This document shows positions 28,526 through 38,752 of a stretch of DNA of 64,000 nt, one piece after another; the first letter of the stretch is position 1, and each line of letters starts with the position of its first letter. The notes beneath the pieces were generated by a model. The model saw only the letters and a list, made by a program, of their open reading frames with translations. It made no database searches and was not told the origin of the DNA. Both the position numbers and the translations under genes were made by a program. The DNA is from RI-283 sp964487925 (GTDB lineage Bacteria > Pseudomonadota > Gammaproteobacteria > SZUA-140), in assembly GCA_964487925.1 (NCBI GenBank), contig CAZASZ010000001.1, positions 18,641 to 82,640 of the forward strand, written 5' to 3'.

Positions 28526-28867
28526 AGGTTTTGAAATCTCGAGTTTCTCTGAAACGGTCCTGTGAGGCTTTGCTAATAGACTACTGGCGCACGCCACAGT
28601 TTGCTCAAAGGTCTCCAAAGGTTAATCGGTTTCCATGAACGAGTCATGACACTAAGTCACATCCATAGCCAAGCAAAAAATGGGCCAGTCACCACAGGCC
28701 TATTGGGGTCGGCTAAGATTCCGCCTAAAAAACCGTGACATCTTTCGCGCTTCCTGAAGCTATAGACGTCAGGATTGATTAAATGGTGCTTAAAAGATGT
28801 AAATTTCCCGATCGATTTGGTGCGTTAAATCAACTTTGTGCGACGAAAACGCGCCAAAAAGACCCTG
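28526..28867 (-). promoter_or_regulatory. Control region upstream of the nifA-like gene
   Basis: This 342-base stretch holds no credible gene. It carries a sigma-54-type promoter at 28672-28687 and, further upstream, TGGTGC half-sites near 28780 and 28820 that could be part of an NtrC-like enhancer. The end of the RND permease gene lies at 28868. Confidence 0.5.
28672..28687 (-). promoter_or_regulatory. Predicted sigma-54 promoter of the nifA-like gene
   Basis: On the minus strand TGGCCC-N5-TTGCT matches the -24/-12 consensus. It lies about 147 bases upstream of the likely ATG at 28525. A sigma-54 promoter in front of nifA is known from other proteobacteria, where NtrC or NifA itself activates it. 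Confidence 0.6.
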
Positions 28868-31800
28868 CTACTTCTGAATAATGGGGACGGAAGGGCGTCG
28901 GAACAAGCCCAGCAGGTCTTCCAGGATCAAATAGCCGACCGGCACCAGCAGCAATGTCAACAGGGTCGCGTAGATAATACCGAACCCTAAGGAGACCGCC
29001 ATTGGGATCAAAAACTGGGCCTGGGTACTCTTCTCCAGAAGTAATGGGGTCAATCCGGCAAAGGTCGTCAGCGAGGTCAACAAGATAGGGCGAAAGCGCG
29101 ATACCCCCGCAGTTCTCAAGGCATCAATCAAGACCATACCCTCACGCCGACGTCGATTGACCCAGTCTACGAGCACTAAGCTGTCGTTGACCACGACACC
29201 AGCCAGCGCCAGGATGCCCATGAGACTCATCAGGCTCAGATTCAAACCCATGATCATATGGCCCAGCAAGGCGCCCACGATACTGAACGGAATCACGAGC
29301 ATCACCACGATAGGCTGCGAGTAAGAGCGAAAAGGGATCGCAAGCAAGGTATAGATCGCGAACAGCGCAAAACCCGTGCCCAGCATCAGGCTATGAAACG
29401 ACTCCCGCTGTTCTCGCTGCTCGCCCTCCATGCTGTATCTCACCCCTGGGTAGCGGACTAGCAGACCGTTAAGGTACCGGGTCAAGTCCTTTACGATCTG
29501 ACGAGCATCGGTATGCTCCTTGTCGAGATCAGCAGTGACATTGACGACCCGCTGCCGATCGACCCGTCGGATGGTGGAGAACCCATGCCCCATATCGATT
29601 TCCGCGACATTGCCGAATGGCACTTCGGTACCATCGCTCGTGCGAATCCGCATGGTGTCGAGACTGCTGACCGTCCGACGCTCCGATTCCGGATAACGAA
29701 CCATGACGCGTACGTCATCCCGGCCGCGTTGAATACGTTGCGCCTCGGCGCCGAAGAAGGCTTGGCGCACTTGGCGTCCCAAATCTGTCGCCGACAGACC
29801 TAACAACTCCGCCTCGGGCCGCATAGTCAGCTTGATCTCCGGCTTACCCTCATCGAAGCTATCCTGGATATCAAATACGCCGGGATACTCCGCCAAACGC
29901 TTGCGCACGGCGGCCGACACCTCGGCCAGGACCGAGAAATCCTGGCCCGACAGCTGAACGTCGATAGGGTCGCCGCCGCGCCCGATCTCAGCCCGAAAAT
30001 TCAGTTCTTTGGCACCGGGAATGGTGCCGATATCCCGTCGCCAAGCGGACACGATGGCCGAGGTGGTCACCTCAATCCGACGCTCCTCAGGCGGCATGAG
30101 CTCCAGACTGACCCGGCCGACATCCGAACTACCACCAGAACTCGGTTGACCGAATCCGCCACCCGCCGACCCCATATCCACCGTGATATTTCGGATCAAC
30201 GACTGATCTTGGTCATCGACATATTTTTGCTGCAGGGATTTGGCGACGTCTTCAATACGCTTGAGATAGTGCTCTGTCACCTCCTCCGCGGTTCCTGTAT
30301 GCATCACCAGTGTGGCCCGTGCGGTCTCACTCTGAACACGTGGGAAAAACGTGAACCCGTAGCGCCCGCTAAGCACGAAACTGATAATCACAAACGACAC
30401 GGCGACAAAGACGGCCAATGTTAGATAGCGATGCCGGAGCAGCCGATCCAGAAAGGGTTGATAGACTATTGCAACCCAGTTCTCCAAGCCGTCCGCCACC
30501 TTGCGCTGTAGGCGCACGTAGGCGGGCTCGGCATTCGGATCTGGATTGACGCGGACATGCCGCATATGCGCCGGGAGGATCAGTTTGGACTCCACCCAGG
30601 AAAACAGCAGCACCGGAATCACGATCATCGGGATCTGCGCAAATATGGGGCCACGCTGTCCCGCCATGAATATTAATGGAAGAAAGGCCGCGACCGTGGT
30701 CAGGACACCGAAGGTAACAGGGACCGCGATCTCCTGTGTGCCGATTACGGCGGCGCCAACCGGGTTTTCGGCACGCTTGAGGTGACTGTATATATTTTCG
30801 CCCGTCACGATGGCGTCGTCGACAACGATACCGAGCACGAGGATAAAGGCGAACAGGCTGATAATATTGATCGTAACACCTAGCGACGGCATCAGTGCCA
30901 GCGCCCCCATAAAACTGATTGGGATGCCGACGCAAACCCAAAGTGCGACCGACATGCGCAGGAATAGCGCCAATATCAAGAACACCAGAAGACCACCTTG
31001 CCAGGCGCTGGTCGCTAATGTATTCAGGCGTAGTTTAACGATGCGCGATCGATCATGGGCATAGTCGATCGACACGCCTGACGGCGCCCGACTCTTGGCA
31101 TCGGCGACGAATGTTTTGACCGCTCGGCCGATATCCAGTGCACTTTGATCACCCGTTCGGTACACCTCGACTTCCATGGCCCGGCGTCCATTGTAGGTCG
31201 TGAAGATGGGCTCATCCTCAAAACCATCATGCACCGTGGCGACCTCACCCACGGTCAACCGCGTCCCATCCGGACGGGTGCGAATCGCAATTCGGGCGAA
31301 ATCCGCACCCACGTAGGCCTGCCCCTTGGTGCGCAGCAGGATCTCTCCACCGGCGGTGCGTATCGAGCCCGCAGGCAAATCGACGGAGGAACGCTGCACG
31401 GCATTGACCACGGCATCAAAAGTCAATCCGTAGCGAACCAGGGCGTTTTCGCTGACATCGATCGAAATCTCCGGCGCCCGCGTCGTACTCATCTCGGCCA
31501 AACTGACCTCCGGCAAAGCGGCCAGATCATCACGGACCTGCTGGGTCAATTTGCGCAACTCGGCCTCAGGCAGTTCTCCGGAGACAATGACGTTGATGAC
31601 CCCACGGCGGAACAGGACGACGCTATAGGTTGGACGTTCGGTATCGTCCGGAAAGGTCGAAATAGCATCCACGCGGGTCTTGATATCATCCAACAGCGCG
31701 CGCGGATCACGCCCCTTCTCGAGTTCGACACGGATACGGGCTGCGCCCTCATTGGCGTTAGATATGATTTCCTTTATCCCATCCAGATCGGCGATGGCCT

Positions 31801-32011
31801 CTTCGATCCGGACCACCAAAGACTCCTCGACCTCTGCCGGCGTGGCCCCGCGATAGGTCATCGAGATCGTCACGACATCTCGCTCGAACTCGGGGAATAC
31901 CTCGAGCGGGATGCGGTCTAGCAATGACCAGGCGCCGATCGCGATGACCATGACCATCAACAGATTGGCGGCCACCTCGTTGCGCGCGAACCAGGCGATC
32001 ATGCCATTCAT
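28868..32011 (-). CDS. RND efflux permease (AcrB/MdtB-like)
   Basis: The 1047-residue protein has the duplicated RND fold with 12 membrane helices and two large periplasmic loops. The N-terminus MIAWFARNEVAANLLMVMVIAIG, the proton-relay segment VLGIVVDDAIVTGENIY in TM4 and the second-half equivalent LAGVVVNDSLVLVDWVN are visible. Sequence type is nearer the heavy-metal-independent HAE1-like exporters with unassigned substrates than to AcrB. It is the last gene of an operon OMF-MFP-RND; the MFP stop lies five bases upstream. Confidence 0.93.
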   Translation of the reverse strand: MNGMIAWFARNEVAANLLMVMVIAIGAWSLLDRIPLEVFPEFERDVVTISMTYRGATPAEVEESLVVRIEEAIADLDGIKEIISNANEGAARIRVELEKGRDPRALLDDIKTRVDAISTFPDDTERPTYSVVLFRRGVINVIVSGELPEAELRKLTQQVRDDLAALPEVSLAEMSTTRAPEISIDVSENALVRYGLTFDAVVNAVQRSSVDLPAGSIRTAGGEILLRTKGQAYVGADFARIAIRTRPDGTRLTVGEVATVHDGFEDEPIFTTYNGRRAMEVEVYRTGDQSALDIGRAVKTFVADAKSRAPSGVSIDYAHDRSRIVKLRLNTLATSAWQGGLLVFLILALFLRMSVALWVCVGIPISFMGALALMPSLGVTINIISLFAFILVLGIVVDDAIVTGENIYSHLKRAENPVGAAVIGTQEIAVPVTFGVLTTVAAFLPLIFMAGQRGPIFAQIPMIVIPVLLFSWVESKLILPAHMRHVRVNPDPNAEPAYVRLQRKVADGLENWVAIVYQPFLDRLLRHRYLTLAVFVAVSFVIISFVLSGRYGFTFFPRVQSETARATLVMHTGTAEEVTEHYLKRIEDVAKSLQQKYVDDQDQSLIRNITVDMGSAGGGFGQPSSGGSSDVGRVSLELMPPEERRIEVTTSAIVSAWRRDIGTIPGAKELNFRAEIGRGGDPIDVQLSGQDFSVLAEVSAAVRKRLAEYPGVFDIQDSFDEGKPEIKLTMRPEAELLGLSATDLGRQVRQAFFGAEAQRIQRGRDDVRVMVRYPESERRTVSSLDTMRIRTSDGTEVPFGNVAEIDMGHGFSTIRRVDRQRVVNVTADLDKEHTDARQIVKDLTRYLNGLLVRYPGVRYSMEGEQREQRESFHSLMLGTGFALFAIYTLLAIPFRSYSQPIVVMLVIPFSIVGALLGHMIMGLNLSLMSLMGILALAGVVVNDSLVLVDWVNRRRREGMVLIDALRTAGVSRFRPILLTSLTTFAGLTPLLLEKSTQAQFLIPMAVSLGFGIIYATLLTLLLVPVGYLILEDLLGLFRRPSVPIIQK

Positions 32012-32016
32012 TGCGA

Positions 32017-33231
32017 CTAACCCCCGGCCGCCGGGCCGACCTTGCGCCCTTCTTGCGGTGCCGCCTCACCTTGTATGCGCACCAACGCACCTTCGGCTGC
32101 GAAAGCCATGGGCGTCAGGGAAACACGTTCGCCGGCCTTGAGCCCCTCGCTAATCACTACCTGATCACCGCTTCGCCAACCGACCTCGACCGCTCGTCTT
32201 TGCAGCCGACTGGCGTCATCGATCACCACGACCTTATCTCCAGGCTCTAGGATCGCACGCGGCAGGACAAAGACATTGTGCAGCGTGTGTCCCTCGATCT
32301 CAGCCTCCACAAACTGTCCGATCTTGAGCGGTGGTGTCTCGCCATGTCGGGCATAGGGATCGTCGACCTGCGCGACCACGAACAACTGCCGGTTCTCGAT
32401 ATCGATCGCGCCATCGGTCCTTACCAGGCGACCGCGCCAGGTGTAACGATCCTGACCGATTCGGGCGGTCAGGGTGACTGCCGCGCCCTTCACCACCGGT
32501 GTACTCGCGGGCCCGCCCCGATACTGCTCCGGAAAATCAACGAACCCGACCTGATTGTCGGTCAGAGGCAATCGAATCTCCACGTAGTCCACCGCATAGA
32601 TCGTGGCCAAGGTCGTACCCGGCGCCACGTACTGACCGACATCTACTTGCTTCTGCAAGACCCGTCCGGCATAGGGCGCCAGGATACGGGTGCGCGCCAG
32701 TTGGACCTCGGCCTGAGCCAGTCTGGCCTCAGCCGCAGCAACCTCGGCCCTGGCGCTTTCCACTTGCGGACGGCGCAACACCAGTGCGGACGGGGCATCT
32801 TTGGGGGAGAGTCGCTCCCAATCTCGGCGCGCCTGATCGGCTTGCGCCTCTTCCTGAGCCAGTGTCAGCCGAGCCCGCGCCAAGTCGGCGCGCGCGATCA
32901 CAACAGCGCTATCATAATCCGTGGAATCAATGCGCAGCAGTTCATCGCCCTTCTCAAAGAAACCGCCGCTACGCAACGCCGGAGACACCTTAACGACCCG
33001 CCCCGAGACCTCCGGGATCAGCGTACTTTGGGTACGCGGCGCAACGGTACCGCGACTCTTGATCCGAATCGAATAATCCTGAGCGCTTACTGTCATGGCC
33101 TCCACGACGGGCACGACGGGCGGTGGGCGCTTTCGCTCCGTCGTGGGACCCGTCGCCATAAGCGTCATGCCCACAGCGAGGCCCGCGCCCGCTACGGCCG
33201 CAGGCATTATCATTCGCATCCATTTATTCAC
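32017..33231 (-). CDS. RND efflux periplasmic adaptor (membrane fusion protein)
   Basis: The 404-residue protein has an N-terminal membrane anchor (MIMPAAVAGAGLAVGMTLMATG), the lipoyl-like halves (SRGTVAPRTQSTLIPEVSGRVVKV and TRILAPYAGRVLQKQVDVGQYV) flanking an alpha-hairpin, a beta-barrel domain and a C-terminal membrane-proximal domain. It links the inner-membrane permease to the outer-membrane channel. Its start overlaps the stop of the upstream channel gene by four bases. Confidence 0.93.
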   Translation of the reverse strand: MNKWMRMIMPAAVAGAGLAVGMTLMATGPTTERKRPPPVVPVVEAMTVSAQDYSIRIKSRGTVAPRTQSTLIPEVSGRVVKVSPALRSGGFFEKGDELLRIDSTDYDSAVVIARADLARARLTLAQEEAQADQARRDWERLSPKDAPSALVLRRPQVESARAEVAAAEARLAQAEVQLARTRILAPYAGRVLQKQVDVGQYVAPGTTLATIYAVDYVEIRLPLTDNQVGFVDFPEQYRGGPASTPVVKGAAVTLTARIGQDRYTWRGRLVRTDGAIDIENRQLFVVAQVDDPYARHGETPPLKIGQFVEAEIEGHTLHNVFVLPRAILEPGDKVVVIDDASRLQRRAVEVGWRSGDQVVISEGLKAGERVSLTPMAFAAEGALVRIQGEAAPQEGRKVGPAAGG

Positions 33232-34697
33232 GGTTTCACCTTGTTCTCCTTCGCGGGCGCCTCAAATGGGCCACCCAACGCCAGATAGAGCGACACACGA
33301 TTATCCAGTCGCTGGCGGATCGTACGCAGCCGGTTGCTTTCAGCGGTAAATGCCCGACGCTGCGTCTCCAGCAGCGTGACAATATCGATCAGTCCCTGAC
33401 CGTATTTTTCAAAAGCAAGTTCCACAGCTGCTTCAGCCTCGCTTGAAGCGACGTCCAGCGCGGATTTCTGATCGCCATACCACTTCTCGGCCGCCAAGGC
33501 GGTCTCGACCTCGCGAAAGGCGGTAAGTATCGCCTGGGCATAGGCCGCCCAAAGCTCGTGATGATCGGCGGTTGCCAGGGCTCGCTCTGCGGAGAGCTGT
33601 CCACCGTTAAACAGGGGTTGAGTCACGCTGCCAAGCAGGCTCCACACCAGCTGGTTCCAATCCAGCAAATTACGTAGCGCCGAACTCGCGGTGCCGCCTG
33701 ATGCCGTCAGCCTAATCGACGGCAGGAGGTTTTTCCTAGCGGCCATCAGTCGATAGCTCGCCGCACGCAAGCGCATCTCACCTGCCAACAAGTCCGGTCG
33801 GCGGATCAATAGACTAGCTGGCAAGCCGGCCGGGACGGGATGCCGAACCTGAGGCAACACACCGCTCAAGGAAAATGCCGCCGATGGATAACGCCCCATC
33901 AGCGCCTCAAGCACACGAACTGCACCGTCTCGATCACGCCGCCATTGCGCCAACGCGCTCTCGGCCGTCGCGACATTTTCTCGAGCTAGGTGCAAATCCA
34001 AGGCGGATGCCAAACCGCTACGGTAGCGCTCTTCGATGGCATCGCGAGCGCGCCGAAAACTCTCAACCGTATGCTCGGATAGCAAGGTCTGCGCCGATGC
34101 CTCCGCTAAGGCGAACCAGGATCGGGTCACCGAGGCGGCGAGGCTCAGGCGGGCGCCAGCATAATCGGCTTCGCTTGCCTCAGCCGTCAGCCCCGCGGCC
34201 TTGGCCTGATCGTCAAGACGCGACCAGAGGTCGGCCTCCCAGGAAATATTTGCGTCCAAACCAAAGCGAGTCACGGCTGGGGATGACCCTACTGCAAGTC
34301 CCGACGGCGTTCGCTGGCTGCGCTGGGCGGAAAACGACAGGTCTACGTCAGGCCACAGCGCCGCGCCCGAGATCCTGGCCTGGGCCCTGGCCGCATCGAC
34401 CCGTGCCGCCGCAGCCTGGAGGTCCCGGTTGGCATTCAATGCCTCAGCAACGATGGCGCTGAGCCCTGGGGCATCGAAATCGTTGAGCCAGCCGCGCACA
34501 AAGACCTCGTCATCGGCCGGCAGGGTCGAAGACCATTTACCGGGTAGCCCCCCTTCAGGCAACGCTTCGGATGGCTCAGGTGCGGGGGGATTCGTGGCGC
34601 AGGAGGAGCACAACAGGGCGACCGCAATGATCATGACGATGCCCCTGCTCCGGGCAGGCGGTTTACCGGAGATCATTGGCGGGTGACGGCGGTCCAT
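33228..34697 (-). CDS. RND efflux outer-membrane channel lipoprotein (NodT family)
   Basis: The 489-residue protein has a lipoprotein signal (IIAVALLCSSC, with lipidation at the Cys) and two OEP repeats typical of TolC/OprM-type channels, with PDVDLSFSAQRSQ and RRPDLLAGEMRLRAASYRL in the expected places. It is the first gene of the operon. The ATG at 34697 or the Met seven residues later are both possible. Confidence 0.92.
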   Translation of the reverse strand: MDRRHPPMISGKPPARSRGIVMIIAVALLCSSCATNPPAPEPSEALPEGGLPGKWSSTLPADDEVFVRGWLNDFDAPGLSAIVAEALNANRDLQAAAARVDAARAQARISGAALWPDVDLSFSAQRSQRTPSGLAVGSSPAVTRFGLDANISWEADLWSRLDDQAKAAGLTAEASEADYAGARLSLAASVTRSWFALAEASAQTLLSEHTVESFRRARDAIEERYRSGLASALDLHLARENVATAESALAQWRRDRDGAVRVLEALMGRYPSAAFSLSGVLPQVRHPVPAGLPASLLIRRPDLLAGEMRLRAASYRLMAARKNLLPSIRLTASGGTASSALRNLLDWNQLVWSLLGSVTQPLFNGGQLSAERALATADHHELWAAYAQAILTAFREVETALAAEKWYGDQKSALDVASSEAEAAVELAFEKYGQGLIDIVTLLETQRRAFTAESNRLRTIRQRLDNRVSLYLALGGPFEAPAKENKVKP

Positions 34698-34967
34698 TCA
34701 GGCGTTGAATCCGAAAGCAGTGGATAAACCTAGAGGTCGTTAAAGGGAAACCACGGTATCGGTCTTCGAGACCCTGCCGGGGTCATCGACAACGACCGAC
34801 AATAAATGATATCAGGAATGCGCGCGCTCCGTCCCAACACAAGAGCGAATACCGATGACGAGCCGCTTAACCAACAGTCGAAAAGCGTGCCCAAGGGATA
34901 AGGTGTAACTCGGAAGATTGCCTTTAGGCGCACAAGATCTTCGCGCCATAACTTGACCGGCGGTTCC
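34698..34967. other. Intergenic space between the efflux operon and iscX
   Basis: These 270 bases separate two minus-strand units. I see no gene, T-tract terminator or convincing promoter. An open frame here (34730-35119) overlaps iscX in another frame and looks like a shadow. Confidence 0.5.
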
Positions 34968-35168
34968 CTAATCGTGTTCGTCGATCCAGGCCATCTGGAT
35001 GGCCTCCAGGACGCGTTCTCCGCAATGCGTGGGATCATCGTCGAACTCGTCAAGAGCGAACACCCAGTCCCGAAGTGCCGGAAACGCGACCGCCAACGGG
35101 TCGACATCCGGGTGGGCATCGTCCAGGGCTATGGCAATATCCAATGAATCGGTCCATTTCAGGCTCAT
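34968..35168 (-). CDS. iscX: IscX, Fe-S assembly accessory protein
   Basis: The 66-residue acidic protein has the IscX signature: KWTDSLDIAIALDDAHPDVDP and VRF-equivalent LRDWVFALDEFDDDP, ending WIDEHD. IscX binds IscS and iron and modulates cluster assembly. It is the last gene of the isc cluster, four bases after fdx. Confidence 0.96.
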   Translation of the reverse strand: MSLKWTDSLDIAIALDDAHPDVDPLAVAFPALRDWVFALDEFDDDPTHCGERVLEAIQMAWIDEHD

Positions 35169-35172
35169 GCAA

Positions 35173-35511
35173 TCAGCTCCCCTCGGAAACCATATTGATG
35201 GTATAGCGCGGAATCTCTATAGTCAGGTCCTCATCACCAACGATCGCCTGACAGCTCAGCCGCGAATCAGGCTCAACTCCCCAGGCCTTATCCAGCATGT
35301 CCTCCTCGTCGTCGCTGGCAGGGTCTAACGAGGTAATGCCTTCTCGAATATAGACATGACAGGTCGTACATGCGCATGATTTCTCACAAGCGTGTTCGAT
35401 ATCGATATGATTCTTTAAGGCGGCATCGCAGATACTGATGCCGGGCTCGACCTCAAGCACCTCGCCCTCAGGACACAAATCCTCATGTGGCAGAAAGATT
35501 AATTTAGGCAT
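35173..35511 (-). CDS. fdx: ISC-type [2Fe-2S] ferredoxin
   Basis: The 112-residue adrenodoxin-type ferredoxin has the cluster ligands in [10 protein letters not shown] and the fourth Cys in LSCQ, with the C-terminal YTIN that is typical of Isc Fdx. It supplies electrons to cluster assembly on IscU. The ATG at 35511 gives the usual MPKLIFLPH start and overlaps the hscA stop by eight bases; a Met two codons upstream is also possible. Confidence 0.96.
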   Translation of the reverse strand: MPKLIFLPHEDLCPEGEVLEVEPGISICDAALKNHIDIEHACEKSCACTTCHVYIREGITSLDPASDDEEDMLDKAWGVEPDSRLSCQAIVGDEDLTIEIPRYTINMVSEGS

Positions 35512-37393
35512 CACCATCTCCTGAAAATTCAGTGACGCCATGTCCTGCCAGGGCATGACGAACAGCATCATCCATGCGTCGTTGGGCAAACACGGTCGAG
35601 GCCTGTTCGAGCGCCTCCGAGGCATCCCGGATCGCGGCCTCGTCAGTGCCCTGATTGATGCCCTGAAGTCGAGCCAGCGAAGTATCAATTTCGGCACGTT
35701 CATCGCTGTTGAGCAAACGGCTGCCATCCTTTTCCAGCGCGGCCGTCAGCGCCGCCATAGCCTGATCGGCCTCCAGCTTAAGCTCACGTAAACGGCGCTG
35801 CCCGATGTCTTCACCGGCGTGATCCATGGCGGCGGTCAGCATGGACTCGATCTCGACGTCGCTAAGCCCATAGGACGGCTTAACCTCGATATGACTTTCA
35901 ATGCCCTGGGTCTGCTCACGCGCTGAGACCTTAAGCAAACCATCGGCATCGACCTGAAAGGTCACTCGAATACGGGCGGCGCCCGCTACCATGGGCGGGA
36001 TCCCCTTGAGCTCGAATCGAGCCAGCGAGCGATTATCACTCACGAGCTCACGCTCACCCTGCAGCACATGCAGGCTCAGGCCCGTCTGACCGTCTCGATA
36101 GGTCGTAAAATCCTGGGCGCGCACTGCTGGAATGGTGGTGTTTCGCGGAATAATCTTCTCGGTAAGGCCACCCATGGTCTCGATTCCGAGGGAGAGTGGA
36201 ATGACGTCAAGTAGCAGCATATCGCTGTCCGGCTTGTTACCGATCAGGATATCGGCCTGGATCGCCGCGCCGAGCGCGACGACCCTGTCGGGATTGATCT
36301 CGACATGCGGCGGACGTCTAAAAAATCTCTCAACGGTCTGACGCACCAACGGTATGCGGGTGGAGCCGCCGACCAGGATGACTTCGGTAAGCTCACCCAT
36401 ATCGATGCCCGCATCATTGACAGCCTGTCTACATGGGGCCAGTGTCCGCTCAACGAGGTCACCGATAAGGTCATCGAACTGCACGCGCGTGATCCGGCCC
36501 TGCCATGGTCCTTGAGGCGACTTCACCAACTCGATCTCCATTTCACCATGCTCGCTCAGACCTTCCTTCACCGATCTGGCCAGTGACAGGAGGTGTCGCT
36601 GCAGGCCATAACCGATGTCATCGCCAAGTCCCGCCTGCTGTTTGATCCAACTCGCCAGGAGGCCGTCAATGTCGTCGCCACCCAATGCCGAATCCCCCGC
36701 CGTGGCGAGCACTTCGAAAACACCTTTGCTGAAGCGCAGTATCGAGACATCGAAGGTGCCCCCGCCGAGATCGTAAACAGCGTGAATACCCTCGCCGCCG
36801 TGATCAAGGCCGTAAGCAACAGCCGCAGCAGTTGGCTCGTTCAAAAGGCGCAGGACATGGAGCCCGGCAATCCGCGCCGCATCTGCGGTCGCCTGTCGTT
36901 GGGCATCGTCGAAATAGGCGGGCACGGTGATCACGACGCCGTCGGGTTTTCCTCCTAAGGCCTCGCTGGCCCGGCGTGCAAGCGCGCCTAAGATCTCGGC
37001 AGATGCCTGCACGGGGCTGATAGGACCGGCGACCGTATCAAATCGCGGCATCGCCGAATCATCGTCTATAAACTTGTAGTGCGAATGATTGGCGAAGTCC
37101 GGGAACTCGTCGATGGAACGACCGATCAGCCGCTTGACTGAGGCCAAAGTATTGAGCGGATCCTCCGATTGGGCCGCTCGGGCGGCATCACCAACAATGG
37201 GGGCCGCATCAGTGAGATAACGAACAACCGACGGCAGGAGGACACGGCCCCCGGCATCGGCTATGGTCTCCGGGCGCCCGTCGACGATCGTAGCCACGAG
37301 TGAGTGGGTTGTTCCAAGGTCGATTCCTGCTGCACGCCGAGACTGATGCGGCTCAGGACTCTGGCCGGGTTCACTAATCTGTAAGAGGGTCAT
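35504..37393 (-). CDS. hscA: Fe-S cluster chaperone HscA (Hsp70)
   Basis: The 629-residue Hsp70 begins near [13 protein letters not shown], with [37 protein letters not shown] and [12 protein letters not shown] in the ATPase domain, and a substrate-binding domain. HscA helps release clusters from IscU via the LPPVK motif, which is present in this IscU. The frame is open 52 codons further upstream into hscB, but the ATG at 37393 gives the standard N-terminus. The gene overlaps hscB by 20 bases. Confidence 0.97.
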   Translation of the reverse strand: MTLLQISEPGQSPEPHQSRRAAGIDLGTTHSLVATIVDGRPETIADAGGRVLLPSVVRYLTDAAPIVGDAARAAQSEDPLNTLASVKRLIGRSIDEFPDFANHSHYKFIDDDSAMPRFDTVAGPISPVQASAEILGALARRASEALGGKPDGVVITVPAYFDDAQRQATADAARIAGLHVLRLLNEPTAAAVAYGLDHGGEGIHAVYDLGGGTFDVSILRFSKGVFEVLATAGDSALGGDDIDGLLASWIKQQAGLGDDIGYGLQRHLLSLARSVKEGLSEHGEMEIELVKSPQGPWQGRITRVQFDDLIGDLVERTLAPCRQAVNDAGIDMGELTEVILVGGSTRIPLVRQTVERFFRRPPHVEINPDRVVALGAAIQADILIGNKPDSDMLLLDVIPLSLGIETMGGLTEKIIPRNTTIPAVRAQDFTTYRDGQTGLSLHVLQGERELVSDNRSLARFELKGIPPMVAGAARIRVTFQVDADGLLKVSAREQTQGIESHIEVKPSYGLSDVEIESMLTAAMDHAGEDIGQRRLRELKLEADQAMAALTAALEKDGSRLLNSDERAEIDTSLARLQGINQGTDEAAIRDASEALEQASTVFAQRRMDDAVRHALAGHGVTEFSGDGDA

Positions 37394-37937
37394 GTTGCCT
37401 TGTGTTTTCCGGATTCTGAAGCTGACAATCTTCAAGTTGCCGATAATAGAATTGCATACGATAAAATGCCTGGAGAGCCAGGTCGAGGGCGCCTTCGACA
37501 GCATCAATATCAGCTGCCAAGCGCGAGAACTCGGCCTCCTCGGCCTCAATACGTCGTTTGATGTCGCGATGGAATGCCGTGATCACCGCTTGGCCGCCGG
37601 TCCGTCTGATGTCTTCCCATTCCTCGCGCAATAGGATCTGTTCCTGCAGAAATGCGATATCCAGGTTCTTGGGATTGCCCTGAGGCGGCTGCCCTAGACA
37701 TTCGAGAAGATAGCGCGCCCGAGAGAGGGGCTTGCTCAGAATGCTGTAGGCCTCGTTGAGCTGAGCGGCCATCTGTACGGAGAGTCTGCGATCCTGGGCG
37801 CTGGCGCCAGCAAATCGGTCCGGATGGAGGGTTCTTTGCAAATCCCGATAGCGTCGATAAAGATCGCTGCTATCAAGATTAAATCGTGGCGTCAGCCCAA
37901 AGAGGGCAAAGTGATCCTTTCTCAGTACCGTATTCAT
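37374..37937 (-). CDS. hscB: Co-chaperone HscB
   Basis: The 187-residue protein has an N-terminal J domain ([13 protein letters not shown], with the HPD motif in LHPDRF) and a C-terminal three-helix bundle that binds IscU. The order iscA-hscB-hscA-fdx is conserved. Confidence 0.97.
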   Translation of the reverse strand: MNTVLRKDHFALFGLTPRFNLDSSDLYRRYRDLQRTLHPDRFAGASAQDRRLSVQMAAQLNEAYSILSKPLSRARYLLECLGQPPQGNPKNLDIAFLQEQILLREEWEDIRRTGGQAVITAFHRDIKRRIEAEEAEFSRLAADIDAVEGALDLALQAFYRMQFYYRQLEDCQLQNPENTRQHDPLTD

Positions 37938-37957
37938 CTCCGTGACGTCTCAGCAGA

Positions 37958-38281
37958 TCAGACGCCGAAACTCTCTCCACATCCACAGGAGTTCTTCTCA
38001 TTGGGGTTGTTGAACTTAAAACCCTCGTTGAGTCCTTCGCGAGTGTAATCGAGTTCGGTCCCATCGAGATAGACCAGGCTCTTGCGATCAACCGCGATCT
38101 TAACGCCGTCGATGTCAAAGACCTCGTCGTTCTTATCGACTTCATCAAAGACCTCCAGCACGTATGCCAGACCCGAACAGCCCGAGGTCTTGACCCCAAG
38201 CCGCAGCCCACCACCCTGACCGCGTCGCTCGAGAAAGCCTCTGACATGCCGAACGGCCTTAGGACTCATCGTAATCGCCAT
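37958..38281 (-). CDS. iscA: A-type Fe-S carrier IscA
   Basis: The 107-residue protein has the three A-type cysteines in TSGCSGLAY and NSCGCGESF. It carries Fe-S clusters or iron to target proteins. It lies 18 bases after iscU. Confidence 0.97.
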   Translation of the reverse strand: MAITMSPKAVRHVRGFLERRGQGGGLRLGVKTSGCSGLAYVLEVFDEVDKNDEVFDIDGVKIAVDRKSLVYLDGTELDYTREGLNEGFKFNNPNEKNSCGCGESFGV

Positions 38282-38299
38282 CCCGTTACCCCTCCCTCG

Positions 38300-38698
38300 T
38301 CAGGACTGCGCTTCAGGCGTCGAACGTTTGGCCACATAATCATCAATTGCAGCCTTGATGGCATCCTCGGCCAGCACGGAGCAATGGATCTTGACGGGCG
38401 GCAGGGCCAACTCCTCGGCGATCTGCGTGTTTTTGATCTCTGTAGCCTGCTCCAGGGTCTTACCCTTGACCCACTCGGTCAGCAGGGAGCTCGACGCAAT
38501 GGCCGAACCGCAGCCATAAGTCTTGAATCGGGCATCTTCGATGATCCCCTCGTCATTGACCTTGATCTGCAAACGCATGACATCGCCACAAGCAGGCGCA
38601 CCCACCATACCAGTGCCCACGCTGACATCTCCCTTGTCAAACGAACCCACGTTGCGGGGATGCTCATAGTGTTCCAAAACTTTTTCACTGTATGCCAT
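38300..38698 (-). CDS. iscU: Fe-S scaffold IscU
   Basis: The 132-residue scaffold begins MAYSEKVLEHYEHPRNVGS and has the three cluster cysteines in PACGDVM, TYGCGSAIASSS and KIHCSVLAEDAI, and the HscA recognition segment LPPVK. It is 54 bases downstream of iscS. Confidence 0.98.
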   Translation of the reverse strand: MAYSEKVLEHYEHPRNVGSFDKGDVSVGTGMVGAPACGDVMRLQIKVNDEGIIEDARFKTYGCGSAIASSSLLTEWVKGKTLEQATEIKNTQIAEELALPPVKIHCSVLAEDAIKAAIDDYVAKRSTPEAQS

Positions 38699-38752
38699 GT
38701 CAGTATTCTCCTAACACACGAATAAGAATGTAACCAAGATGTGCTATTGGGC

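Noticed and set aside
34730..35119. 129-codon minus-strand frame overlapping iscX
   Set aside because: It shares bases with iscX in another frame and has no homology-like pattern.
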